NCBI RefSeq assembly: GCF_021044885.1
Contig: NZ_JAJNOD010000001.1
Coordinates: 1,736,001-1,800,000 of the forward strand
Direction of reading: 5' to 3'
DNA from: Microbacterium nymphoidis
GTDB taxonomy: Bacteria > Actinomycetota > Actinomycetes > Actinomycetales > Microbacteriaceae
Length of the DNA: 64,000 bases
Within the stretch, counting starts at the first letter, position 1. Each line of letters opens with the position of its first letter. Both the position numbers and the translations under genes were made by a program. Below, one piece after another: positions 16,760-24,212 of this stretch. Under the pieces are notes generated by a model. That model did no database searches. It saw nothing but the letters and a program-made list of their open reading frames with translations, and was not told the DNA's origin.

Positions 16760-17800
16760 TTACTCTGACTCTCCGTGCACTCGCGCGTGCGCTGCGCGGT
16801 CGGGAATGGATGTGGAGGCTCGGGCACGCAGCGACCAGTCGAACTCGTGGACGCGCCCCGTCCCGGGCGGCCGGTCGGCGGCCGCGATGATCAGCTGGGC
16901 CTCACGCGTGAACGCATCGTCCGGGCCCGCCGAGGTGAGCGACGGCGTGGACTCCTGCCCGTCCTGCGTGTTGTCCATGCCGGCGATCAGCACGTCATCG
17001 GGGACGCGCTTTCCGAGGAAGTAGGCGGCCTGGATGACCTGCAGCGCCGCATCGTCGGTGTGGCACATGACAGCACGCGGCGCGCCGTCGCTCTGCAGCA
17101 GGGCCACCGCCTGGCGGAACGCGTCCGCGCGGCTGCCGTCGTACACCGTGACCGCACGCGGGCGGATGACGCCGCTGCTGACAGCCGCGAGATAGGGACG
17201 CGCGCGCGAGTTGTCGGCGAGGCTGTGCGGCTCGGTGGTGAGAAACGCGATGTCGTCGGTCTGCTCGGCCAGGTGCGCCACGATCTGCGCGGCACCGGGC
17301 TCCGGGCGAGGACGGATGACGTCGTAGCCCTCCGAGGGCATGAGTTCGTGGTGCACGACGATGCGCTGCCCCGCCGCGGTCAGCTCTCGCGCAGACGCAC
17401 GGGTCTGGGGGAGGTCATCGAGCACCTCGATGAATGCGACGTCGGGCCGGAGCTCCGCCACCGAGTCGTACCAGTCCTCTCCGCGGGCCTCGCCCGGCAG
17501 CACGATCGTGGAGCGACCGGTCTCCCGCGCCGCGCGTTTGACGGCGTCGGTGAGCGCCACCGCCCAGGGATCGAACGCGCGATGCAACGACAGCAGGACC
17601 ACGCCGGTGCGGCCAGTGCGCACCGCTCGCGCTGCGGTGTTCACCCGGTAGCCGAGCCGCTCCGCCACCGCGCGCACACGGGCCGCGGTCTCGGCCGACG
17701 CACCGCGTTCGATCCCCCGCAGCACGTACGACGCGGTGGCTGAGGACACCCCGGCCTCGCGTGCGACGGTCTGCAGGGTGGGACGCTGAGAACCGGTCAC
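16760..17800 (-). CDS. LacI-family regulator of the GH89 operon
   Basis: 346 aa with an N-terminal HTH (TLQTVAREAGVSSATASYV, about 8-26) and a PBP-like effector domain. The start is GTG at 17800, three bases after the permease stop begins upstream, and the stop directly abuts the GH89 start. Its most probable site is the perfect 14-bp palindrome at 20931-20944 ahead of the binding-protein gene. Since the regulator is inside the operon, it would be autoregulated. The effector is presumably the imported sugar or a breakdown product of it. Confidence 0.9.
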   Translation of the reverse strand: MTGSQRPTLQTVAREAGVSSATASYVLRGIERGASAETAARVRAVAERLGYRVNTAARAVRTGRTGVVLLSLHRAFDPWAVALTDAVKRAARETGRSTIVLPGEARGEDWYDSVAELRPDVAFIEVLDDLPQTRASARELTAAGQRIVVHHELMPSEGYDVIRPRPEPGAAQIVAHLAEQTDDIAFLTTEPHSLADNSRARPYLAAVSSGVIRPRAVTVYDGSRADAFRQAVALLQSDGAPRAVMCHTDDAALQVIQAAYFLGKRVPDDVLIAGMDNTQDGQESTPSLTSAGPDDAFTREAQLIIAAADRPPGTGRVHEFDWSLRARASTSIPDRAAHARVHGESE

Positions 17801-17801
17801 G

Positions 17802-18680
17802 TCAGCCCTTTCCGCCCGTGAAGGCGATGCCCTGGATGAACTGCTTCTGCAGCACGATGAACACGATCACCATCGGGATGGTCGCCAGCACCGAGCCTGC
17901 CATGAGCACCGGGATATCGGTGAAGTTCATCCCCTTCAGCGTGGCCAGCCCCACCGACAGCGGCATGTTCTCCGACGTCGAGGTCACCACGAGGGGCCAC
18001 AGCAGGTCGTTCCACGAGTTCAGCGAGGTGAACACCGCCAGCGCGATGATGCCGGGTTTCGCCAGCGGCAGCATCACCTTCTGGAAGATCTGCCACTGGT
18101 TGGCCCCGTCGATGCGGGCGGCTTCTTCGAGCTCCACCGGCAGCCCCAGGAAGAACTGGCGCATGAGGAACGTGCCGAACGCGGCGAACATCCCGGGGAT
18201 GATGATGCCCGGCAGGGAGTCCAGCAGCCCCAGGCTCTGGATGATCTCGTACTGCGGCAGCAGGAAGAGCTGTCCCGGCACCATCAGCACCGACAGGAAC
18301 AGCACGAACACGAAGCCGCGACCACGGAACGGGATGCGGGCGAAGGCATAGCCCGCCATGGTGCAGAGGATGACCTGCGCGATCGTGCGGCACACGGTGA
18401 TGATCGCCGAGTTGAGGAACATCTGCCCGAACGGCATCGCCTCGAACGCGCGAGCGTAGTTGCTGAAGTCCCACGGGTTCGGCAGCACCTGCGGGGGCAC
18501 GGCCGTCGCACCGGCGAGCGTCTTGAACGACGTCATCAGCTGCCAGAAGAACGGGAACACCATGATGATGGCGCCCACGATGAGTATCGCGTGGATCAGA
18601 TACGGCTGACGCCGTCGGGGTGGTCCGGGCGTAACCCGGTCTCCGGTGACGAGCGTTGCGGTGGCGAGCGTGTCACTCAT
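17802..18680 (-). CDS. ABC sugar permease, MalG type
   Basis: 292 aa with six transmembrane segments. The cytoplasmic EAA loop is EEAARIDGANQWQIFQKVMLP (conserved EAA and G), contacting the ATPase. The C-terminal QKQFIQGIAFTGGKG is typical of CUT1-family inner membrane components. It overlaps the preceding permease gene by 8 bases and is followed by the LacI gene. No ATPase gene is encoded in the operon, so a shared MsiK-type ATPase elsewhere on the chromosome is expected, as in many actinomycetes. Confidence 0.92.
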   Translation of the reverse strand: MSDTLATATLVTGDRVTPGPPRRRQPYLIHAILIVGAIIMVFPFFWQLMTSFKTLAGATAVPPQVLPNPWDFSNYARAFEAMPFGQMFLNSAIITVCRTIAQVILCTMAGYAFARIPFRGRGFVFVLFLSVLMVPGQLFLLPQYEIIQSLGLLDSLPGIIIPGMFAAFGTFLMRQFFLGLPVELEEAARIDGANQWQIFQKVMLPLAKPGIIALAVFTSLNSWNDLLWPLVVTSTSENMPLSVGLATLKGMNFTDIPVLMAGSVLATIPMVIVFIVLQKQFIQGIAFTGGKG

Positions 18681-19629
18681 AGTGCACCCACTTTCGCTGC
18701 ATGCCGAACTGCAGCACGGTCACGACCAGGATGATCAGCAGCAGGACGAAGGCGATGGCAGCCGCCAGTCCCGGGTTGTGGTCGATGAAGCCGGCTTCGT
18801 AGAAGAGGTAGACGATGGTCTTCACGTGCGGCATGGCCGGGCTGGTCTTGGCGACCATCACGTAGATGAGATCGAACGCCTGGAAGGCGCCGATCACGGT
18901 GGTCACAGCGACGAAGAAGACGCTGGGCGAGATCATCGGCACCGTGACCGACACGAAGCGGCGCACAGGCCCTGCGCCGTCGAGCTGCGCGGCCTCGTAC
19001 AGGTGTCCGGGCACTCCCTGCAGCGCAGCCAGGAAGATCACCAGCGTGGTGCCGATGCCCGACCAGATGCCGACGGCCGCAATCGCCCCCAGCGCCGTGG
19101 CGGGGTTGGTGAGCCAGCTGGTCCCCGCGATGCCGAAGAAGCCCAGCAGCTGGTTGAGCACGCCGTAGTCGCCGTTGTAGATGACCTTCCACACCGCTGC
19201 GACGGCGGCGGCCATGGTCACCACGGGCAGGAAGTAGAGCGTGCGATAGATGCCCCGCCCCTTCAGCCCCGCGGTGTTCAGCAGCGCGGCGATCACCATG
19301 GCGATCGGGATCACGAGCAGGGCGATGAGCGTGTAGATCAGGGTGTTCAGCAGCGCCTGCGGCAGATCCGGGTTGGAGAACAGCTTCTCGTAGTTCGACA
19401 GTCCCGTGAAAGTCGATCCACCGAACGGGCCGGTCTCGGTCAGCGACATCCAGGCCGTGCGGACGATGGGCCAGAGATAGAAGACCGCGAGCCCGATGCC
19501 GACGGGCCCCACGAACAGCAGTGCCCACCACCCGGACTGGCCGGGCGCGCGACCACGGTCGCGGCGCAGGCCCGGCGGGGCGGCGCCCGGCTGCGCCGAG
19601 CCCCGCCCCGCGAAGGAGATTCCGGTCAT
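18673..19629 (-). CDS. ABC sugar permease, MalF type
   Basis: 318 aa, with a hydrophilic N-terminus, six transmembrane helices and an EAA loop at YEAAQLDGAGPVRRFVSVTVP. It forms the CUT1 permease heterodimer with the following MalG-type protein. It lies 10 bases downstream of the binding-protein gene. Its position in an operon with a GH89 enzyme suggests uptake of a GlcNAc-containing oligosaccharide or glycoconjugate fragment. Confidence 0.92.
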   Translation of the reverse strand: MTGISFAGRGSAQPGAAPPGLRRDRGRAPGQSGWWALLFVGPVGIGLAVFYLWPIVRTAWMSLTETGPFGGSTFTGLSNYEKLFSNPDLPQALLNTLIYTLIALLVIPIAMVIAALLNTAGLKGRGIYRTLYFLPVVTMAAAVAAVWKVIYNGDYGVLNQLLGFFGIAGTSWLTNPATALGAIAAVGIWSGIGTTLVIFLAALQGVPGHLYEAAQLDGAGPVRRFVSVTVPMISPSVFFVAVTTVIGAFQAFDLIYVMVAKTSPAMPHVKTIVYLFYEAGFIDHNPGLAAAIAFVLLLIILVVTVLQFGMQRKWVHYE

Positions 19630-19639
19630 GCGGGAGGCC

Positions 19640-20887
19640 TCAGTTCTCGCCGTCCAGCGAAGCCTGGAGCGCGTCGGAGATCTTCGTCAGCCCCTCGGCC
19701 ACGGGAGTGGCACCCGTCCAGATCTGCGTCAGCGTTTCATCCTCCACCGTGTGCCAGTCGGCGCCGGCCAGCGTCGAGGGGTACGGCTCGGCCGTCTCGG
19801 CCGCGTCGAGGAACACCTGCATGTTCAGTGAGCTGAAGCCGGCGAGCCAGGCATCTTGCGTGCCTTCGTAGGCGGGAAGGGCGTTGCCTGCCTTCGCCTG
19901 GATGTCCGCGGCGGCCTTCCCCGAGGCGAACTCGGCGAACTTCACGGCGATGTCGACGTTCTTGCCCTTGGCCGCCGCGACGTTGGCGAGGCCGTGGATC
20001 ACGGAGATCGAGCCCGCGGGACCCTTCGGCAGCGGCGCGACCTGGATGTTCTCCCCCTCGGCGCTCTTCAGGAAGAAGTTGGCGTTGGTGTTCTGGCTGA
20101 ACATCATCGCGACCTTCCCGGAGCCGAACATCTCGGTGGGGGCGGTGTCGGTCATCTGCTCCTGGGTGGGCGAGGTGGCGTCGTTGATGAAGGAGAGAAG
20201 GAACTCGATGCCCTTCTGCGCGTCGGCGGAGGCGAACCCGCTCTTGCCTCCGGCGATCAGGTCGCCGCCGGCGGAGTAGATGGCCGGGTAGACGTTCTGC
20301 TGGGATGCGGCCACCGAGGCGAAGCCCTTCACATCAGCCGTGGTCAGCTTCTTCGCCGCCTCCTGCATGTCCTCCCAGGTCCAGTCCGCGGTGGGCTCGG
20401 CCACACCGGCCGCCTCGAACAGGCGCTTGTTGTACCAGAGCGCGATCGAGTCGAAGTCCTTCGGCGCTCCGTAGGTCTTGCCGTCGAGCGTGTACAGGTC
20501 GACGATGCCCTGCGGGTACTTCGAGGTGTCCAGATCGGTGAGCTCAGCGAGCTGACCGTTCGAGGCGTAGAGACCGAGGTTCGGCCCGTTCATCCAGAAC
20601 ACGTCGGGACCGCCGCCGCCGGTCATGGCCGTCTGCAGCTTGGTCCAGTAGCTGTCCCACGGTGTGACCTCCACCTTGACGGTGACGCCCTCGTTCTCCG
20701 CCTCGAACGCGGTGGCGATCTGCTGCATCGCGTCCTTCTGGGTGTCGTCCCAGATGGCGTAGGTGATCGTCGTCGACCCTCCCGCACCCCCGGTCCCGTC
20801 CGCCGAACCGCCCTCCGATGCACCGCATCCGGCCAACCCCAGACCGAGAACGGCAGCCGCTCCCGCGGCGATGATCCTGCGCTTCAC
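19640..20887 (-). CDS. Sugar-binding lipoprotein of the GH89 operon
   Basis: 415 aa, family 1 extracellular solute-binding protein. A lipoprotein signal peptide with lipobox LAGC lies near residues 17-22 and is followed by a Gly/Ser-rich linker. SBP_bac_1 features include an N-terminal TITYAIWDDTQKDAMQ strand and a WTWEDMQEAAKKL segment. The GTG at 20887 has a strong AAGGAG ahead of it and gives a proper signal peptide, unlike the open frame further upstream. First gene of a six-gene operon. TAACCT at 20925-20930 is a possible -10, directly next to the LacI-type operator. Confidence 0.92.
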   Translation of the reverse strand: MKRRIIAAGAAAVLGLGLAGCGASEGGSADGTGGAGGSTTITYAIWDDTQKDAMQQIATAFEAENEGVTVKVEVTPWDSYWTKLQTAMTGGGGPDVFWMNGPNLGLYASNGQLAELTDLDTSKYPQGIVDLYTLDGKTYGAPKDFDSIALWYNKRLFEAAGVAEPTADWTWEDMQEAAKKLTTADVKGFASVAASQQNVYPAIYSAGGDLIAGGKSGFASADAQKGIEFLLSFINDATSPTQEQMTDTAPTEMFGSGKVAMMFSQNTNANFFLKSAEGENIQVAPLPKGPAGSISVIHGLANVAAAKGKNVDIAVKFAEFASGKAAADIQAKAGNALPAYEGTQDAWLAGFSSLNMQVFLDAAETAEPYPSTLAGADWHTVEDETLTQIWTGATPVAEGLTKISDALQASLDGEN

Positions 20888-20930
20888 GTCATCTCCTTCG
20901 ACCGTGGCTGCTCGACTCCTTGCTAGGTTA

Positions 20931-20944
20931 GCTAATCGATTAGC
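20931..20944. promoter_or_regulatory. LacI-type operator of the GH89 operon
   Basis: GCTAATCGATTAGC is a perfect 14-bp palindrome with a central CG. It abuts the possible -10 hexamer TAACCT (minus strand, 20925-20930). This is the same placement as the operator at 9413-9428 relative to its -10. It is the likely target of the LacI protein encoded within the operon. Confidence 0.8.
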
Positions 20945-20966
20945 CTCATGAATGAGACGACTGTAT

Positions 20967-21004
20967 GTGATCGAGACTGATCGCGCAATCAGCGTTTCGA
21001 TCAC
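20967..21004. other. Long imperfect inverted repeat between xre and the GH89 operon
   Basis: GTGATCGA (20967-20974) is mirrored by TCGATCAC (20997-21004), and an inner CTGAT (20977-20981) is mirrored by ATCAG (20988-20992). It lies downstream of the leftward xre gene and upstream of the leftward binding-protein promoter. It may terminate xre or bind a second regulator; there is no T tract to decide. Confidence 0.5.
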
Positions 21005-21061
21005 GTTTACGCAACGAGACGGCGCATCCACGCTTCACCGGCGGATTCCCCTGCTCCAGCG

Positions 21062-21613
21062 TCACTCCAGGGGATGCAGGTGCAGCCTCTCGCCGATCGA
21101 ATTGAAGATGCTGATGACCTCCGTGCGCTGGGATCCGTCCGCCCGCATGCGGTGCGGCGTCGTCGTGGCGAACTCCGCCACCTCTCCGCGATGCAGCACG
21201 AACTCCGCATCCCCGAGCCCGAGGCGGAGCCGCCCCGAGAGCACGTAGATCCACTCGTGACCGTCGTGCACCTGAAGCGGCCGCTCCGGCGCACCCGGAT
21301 GGTAGGTGAGCTTGTAGGCGCGCACCTCCGACTCCTCGCGCGTGAGGGGCGCCACGGTCATCCCATCGCGCCGCACGGCGACCTGCCGCACCCGCGGATC
21401 GCGATCCGCGGGCTCCAGAAGATCGTCGACCCGGATTCCCAGTTGCCGCGTCAGCGGGATGAGCAATTCCAGGCTGGCCTGGCGCTTTCCAGATTCGAGG
21501 CGCGAGAGCGTGCTGGCGGACGTTTCGGCACGTTCAGCAAGTTCGTCCAGCGTCCAGCCGCGATCCTTGCGGGCGGCCCGGAGGCGCGGTCCCAGCCTCA
21601 GCAGTTCTTCCAC
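21062..21613 (-). CDS. XRE-cupin transcriptional regulator
   Basis: 183 aa. The N-terminal HTH_3 domain (LRAARKDRGWTLDELAERA through STLSRLESGKRQASLE, about 14-55) is joined to a C-terminal cupin. The cupin has a HDGHEWIYVLSGRLRLGLG core and a PHRM segment that could hold a metal or small ligand. I use the GTG at 21613: it starts just ahead of the HTH, and AAGAAT lies 6 bases upstream. The frame extends far upstream but only as the shadow of the divergent gene. The divergent partner is a CPYC flavoprotein reductase, a common pairing for this family. A 21-bp dyad lies immediately upstream. Confidence 0.85.
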   Translation of the reverse strand: MEELLRLGPRLRAARKDRGWTLDELAERAETSASTLSRLESGKRQASLELLIPLTRQLGIRVDDLLEPADRDPRVRQVAVRRDGMTVAPLTREESEVRAYKLTYHPGAPERPLQVHDGHEWIYVLSGRLRLGLGDAEFVLHRGEVAEFATTTPHRMRADGSQRTEVISIFNSIGERLHLHPLE

Positions 21614-21620
21614 CCGTCCA

Positions 21621-21641
21621 TTCTTGCCGATACTGCAAGAA
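21621..21641. promoter_or_regulatory. Probable operator of the XRE-cupin regulator
   Basis: TTCTTGC and GCAAGAA form perfect 7-bp arms around a 7-base centre in the 66-bp divergent promoter region. It lies directly upstream of the regulator start and so could control both genes. Confidence 0.65.
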
Positions 21642-21679
21642 GACGTGCCGTTGTCGCATGAGGCGCGCAGACTGGTGCC

Positions 21680-22618
21680 ATGACACAGCGCATCTGGGAC
21701 GCCCTCATCATCGGAGCCGGAGCAGCCGGGCTCAGCGCCGCGCAGGCACTGGGACGATCCCTGCGCGCCACACTCGTGATCGACGCGGGCGAGCCCCGCA
21801 ATCGCTTCGCCGCGCACATGCACAACGTGCTGGGACACGACGGGAGATCGCCGGCTGAGATCCTCTCCCGAGGACGAGCCGAAGCTGAGGGCTACGGCGT
21901 TGAGTTCCACACCGGCTCGGTCACGGACGTGCGCGAGGGGGACGGCGGCCTGGCGCGAGTGATCGTGGAGCTCGCCGACGGCGAGACGATCGCCACGCGT
22001 GCCCTGATCGTCGCCACCGGTGTGCGCGATGAGCTGCCCGAGATCCCGGGACTCGCCGAGAACTGGGGCGCGAGCGTGCTGCATTGTCCGTACTGCCACG
22101 GTTGGGAGGTGCGCGGCCGTCGGCTCGGCGTGATCACGACCTCGCCGGCGGGGATGCACCAGGCCCGGCTCGTGCGTCAGTGGAGCGAAGACGTGACGGT
22201 GTTCACCGCGGGCCTCGGTGAGCTCGACGAGAACACGATCCGCGGGTTTGAGGCACGCGGCGTACGGCTGGTGGCCGAACCGGTGGTCGAGGTGGTGGGC
22301 GGTGCCGAGGCGATTCGGTCGGTCCGTACCGCGGACGGCGCCGAGCATCCGATCGACGCCGTGTTCACGGCGAGCACTCCGGTGACCCGTGACGCGTTCC
22401 TGGACGGCCTGGAGCTCACGCGCGCCCCGCGCGAGCAGGGCGGCGCGCTGATCGTGGACGCGATGCAGCGCACCAGCCACCCCCGCATCTGGGCGGCGGG
22501 CAACGTGGTGGTCCCGTTCGCTACGGTTCCCCTCGTGGCAGGCGCCGGCGCGTTCACCGGGTCAGCGGTGAACGCCGCCCTCGTCGAGGAGGACTTCGAG
22601 CTCGCCGTCGGCTCCTGA
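21680..22618 (+). CDS. Thioredoxin-reductase-like FAD/NAD(P) oxidoreductase
   Basis: 312 aa. FAD-binding GAGAAGLSAAQALGRS (about 11-26), redox-active disulfide candidate CPYC in LHCPYCHGWEVRG (near 136-139), and a C-terminal FAD segment GNVVVPFATVPLVAGAGAFTG. This is the short TrxB-like fold, but thioredoxin as substrate is not certain. Proteins of this type next to XRE-cupin regulators form a distinct branch. CAGACT lies 6 bases before the ATG, compatible with leaderless expression under control of the dyad at 21621-21641. Confidence 0.88.
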   Translation: MTQRIWDALIIGAGAAGLSAAQALGRSLRATLVIDAGEPRNRFAAHMHNVLGHDGRSPAEILSRGRAEAEGYGVEFHTGSVTDVREGDGGLARVIVELADGETIATRALIVATGVRDELPEIPGLAENWGASVLHCPYCHGWEVRGRRLGVITTSPAGMHQARLVRQWSEDVTVFTAGLGELDENTIRGFEARGVRLVAEPVVEVVGGAEAIRSVRTADGAEHPIDAVFTASTPVTRDAFLDGLELTRAPREQGGALIVDAMQRTSHPRIWAAGNVVVPFATVPLVAGAGAFTGSAVNAALVEEDFELAVGS

Positions 22619-22633
22619 GCGACGACGGTGACG

Positions 22634-22639
22634 TAGGCT
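22634..22639 (+). promoter_or_regulatory. -10 element, leaderless nucS
   Basis: TAGGCT ends 6 bases before the GTG at 22646. There is no Shine-Dalgarno in the gap. Confidence 0.55.
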
Positions 22640-22645
22640 TTTCCG

Positions 22646-23341
22646 GTGCGCCTCGTCATTGCCCGTTGCAGCGTCGACTACACCGGTCGGCTCAACGCCC
22701 ATCTGCCCGAAGCGACGCGTCTGCTGATGCACAAGGGCGACGGCTCACTGCTCGTGCACTCCGACGGCGGCTCCTACAAGCCGCTCAACTGGATGAGCCC
22801 GCCCTGCTCGTTCTCCGTCGAGGATCTCGATGACGACGACACCGCCGCGGGCGTCGTGGAACGCTGGCGCGTGGTGCACAAGAAGTCCGGCGACGCGCTC
22901 ACGGTGCGCATCTTCGAGCTGATCCATGATTCGGCCCACGACCTGGGCGTCGACCCCGGGCTGCAGAAGGACGGCGTCGAAGCGGATCTGCAGCGGCTGC
23001 TGGCCGAGCAGATCGGCCTGGTGGAGGACGGCGCACAGCTCGTGCGTCGCGAGTACCCCACGGCCATCGGGCCCGTAGACCACATGGTGCGCGACATCAA
23101 CGGCAACCACATCGCCATCGAGGTCAAGCGCAAGGCGAACATCGACGCCGTCGAGCAGCTCACCCGCTACCTCGAACTCCTCAACCGCGACCCGGTGCTC
23201 GCCCCCGTGCGCGGCATCCTCGCGGCGCAGTCCATCGCCCCGCAGGCGCGGACTCTTGCGGTGGACCGCGGCATCGAGGTGCTGCTGCTGGACTACGACG
23301 CCATGAAGGGCGTGGACTCCGGAGCCCCCACGCTGTTCTGA
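22646..23341 (+). CDS. nucS: NucS/EndoMS mismatch-specific endonuclease
   Basis: 231 aa. NucS cuts both strands at base mismatches and replaces MutS/MutL repair in most actinobacteria. The N-terminal DNA-binding dimer domain starts [21 protein letters not shown]. The C-terminal RecB-like nuclease core shows Asp in GPVDHMVRD, Glu and Lys in IAIEVKRKA, and the [14 protein letters not shown] helix. The protein ends in PTLF, matching the beta-clamp-binding tail that couples it to replication. The GTG start is supported by the leaderless promoter hexamer. It stands alone, between the reductase gene and the convergent soxR gene. Confidence 0.95.
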   Translation: MRLVIARCSVDYTGRLNAHLPEATRLLMHKGDGSLLVHSDGGSYKPLNWMSPPCSFSVEDLDDDDTAAGVVERWRVVHKKSGDALTVRIFELIHDSAHDLGVDPGLQKDGVEADLQRLLAEQIGLVEDGAQLVRREYPTAIGPVDHMVRDINGNHIAIEVKRKANIDAVEQLTRYLELLNRDPVLAPVRGILAAQSIAPQARTLAVDRGIEVLLLDYDAMKGVDSGAPTLF

Positions 23342-23794
23342 TCAGACCGGGATGCGGCGGGCGCCCGAGCCCGAGTCGCCCAGTTGATCATCCGGGTTGA
23401 GCAGGCTGCACGCCTTCATGGAGAGGCAGCCGCATCCGATGCAGCCGGTGAGTTCCTGTTCCAGGCGTTCGATTCCCTGGCGCCGCTGTTCGAGCACCTT
23501 CTTCCACCGCCGCGACGCCCGCTGCCAGTCCTCGTGGGTGGGCGTGCTCGACAGCGGCACGCTCTCGAACGCCTCCTTGACGTTCTCCAGCGGGATGCCG
23601 AGCCGCTTGGCCACCGAGATCAGCGCCACGCGGCGGAGCATGTGGCGCGGGTAGCGACGCTGGTTTCCCGACGTGCGCAGGGATGCGATGAGCCCCAGCC
23701 GCTCGTAGTAGTGCAGCGCGGAGACGGCGACACCGGTGCGATGACTCATCTCGCCGACGCTCAGCAGCTCGTCCGGACGATGCGCGGCTTCCAT
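23342..23794 (-). CDS. soxR: SoxR, redox-sensing MerR-family activator
   Basis: 150 aa. MerR-type winged helix (LLSVGEMSHRTGVAVSALHYYERLGLI region, about 10-36), a dimerisation helix, and the SoxR-specific iron-sulfur motif CxxCxCx5C (CIGCGCLSMKAC). The 2Fe-2S cluster senses redox-cycling compounds. ATG 23794 gives the family length; a longer open frame to 23872 would overlap its own operator. It is divergent from fdxA, with a SoxR box between them. Its stop directly abuts that of nucS (convergent, no gap). In actinomycetes SoxR responds mainly to redox-active small molecules rather than superoxide itself. Confidence 0.95.
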   Translation of the reverse strand: MEAAHRPDELLSVGEMSHRTGVAVSALHYYERLGLIASLRTSGNQRRYPRHMLRRVALISVAKRLGIPLENVKEAFESVPLSSTPTHEDWQRASRRWKKVLEQRRQGIERLEQELTGCIGCGCLSMKACSLLNPDDQLGDSGSGARRIPV

Positions 23795-23808
23795 GGCGTT
23801 CCCTTGAC

Positions 23809-23839
23809 TTGACCTCAACTTCACTTGAGGTTCTAGCGT
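23809..23839 (+). promoter_or_regulatory. SoxR-dependent promoter with 19-bp spacer
   Basis: TTGACC (23809-23814) and TAGCGT (23834-23839) are 19 bp apart. This is the stretched spacing that MerR-type activators correct by untwisting DNA. The SoxR box overlaps the end of the -35 hexamer and fills most of the spacer. Confidence 0.8.
23812..23831. promoter_or_regulatory. SoxR box
   Basis: ACCTCAA and TTGAGGT form perfect 7-bp arms around CTTCAC. The core CCTCAA-N6-TTGAGG is the same as the enterobacterial soxS operator, from memory of that site. Confidence 0.9.
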
Positions 23840-23888
23840 AGCCGTTGTGGGACCCGAAAGGTCCCGGATCATCGTGAGGGAGGTCTGC

Positions 23889-24212
23889 GTGACCTATGTG
23901 ATCGCGTTGCCCTGCGTGGACGTGAAGGATCGCGCGTGCATCGACGAATGTCCCGTCGACTGCATCTACGAGGGCGAGCGGATGCTCTACATCCACCCCG
24001 ACGAGTGCGTCGACTGCGGAGCCTGCGAACCGGTGTGCCCGGTGGAGGCCATCTACTACGAGGACGACCTGCCGGACGAGTGGTCCGCGTACTACAAGGC
24101 CAACGTGGAGTTCTTCGACGGTCTCGGCTCCCCCGGCGGAGCAGCCAAGACCGGTCTCATCCCGCGCGATCACCCGCTCGTCGCCGCCCTCGCACCCCAG
24201 GAGACCGAATGA
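23889..24212 (+). CDS. fdxA: 7Fe ferredoxin FdxA
   Basis: 107 aa. Two cluster motifs: CVDVKDRACIDECPVDC in the N-terminal half (3Fe-4S plus one ligand of the 4Fe-4S) and CVDCGACEPVCP (4Fe-4S). It carries electrons, probably from the FprA encoded next. The GTG at 23889 has a good Shine-Dalgarno (GAGGGAGG) and gives the standard N-terminus TYVIALPCVDVKDRAC. An in-frame GTG at 23847 lies 7 bases after the -10 hexamer and would add 14 residues; this leaderless alternative cannot be excluded. The stop overlaps the fprA start (ATGA). Confidence 0.93.
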   Translation: MTYVIALPCVDVKDRACIDECPVDCIYEGERMLYIHPDECVDCGACEPVCPVEAIYYEDDLPDEWSAYYKANVEFFDGLGSPGGAAKTGLIPRDHPLVAALAPQETE

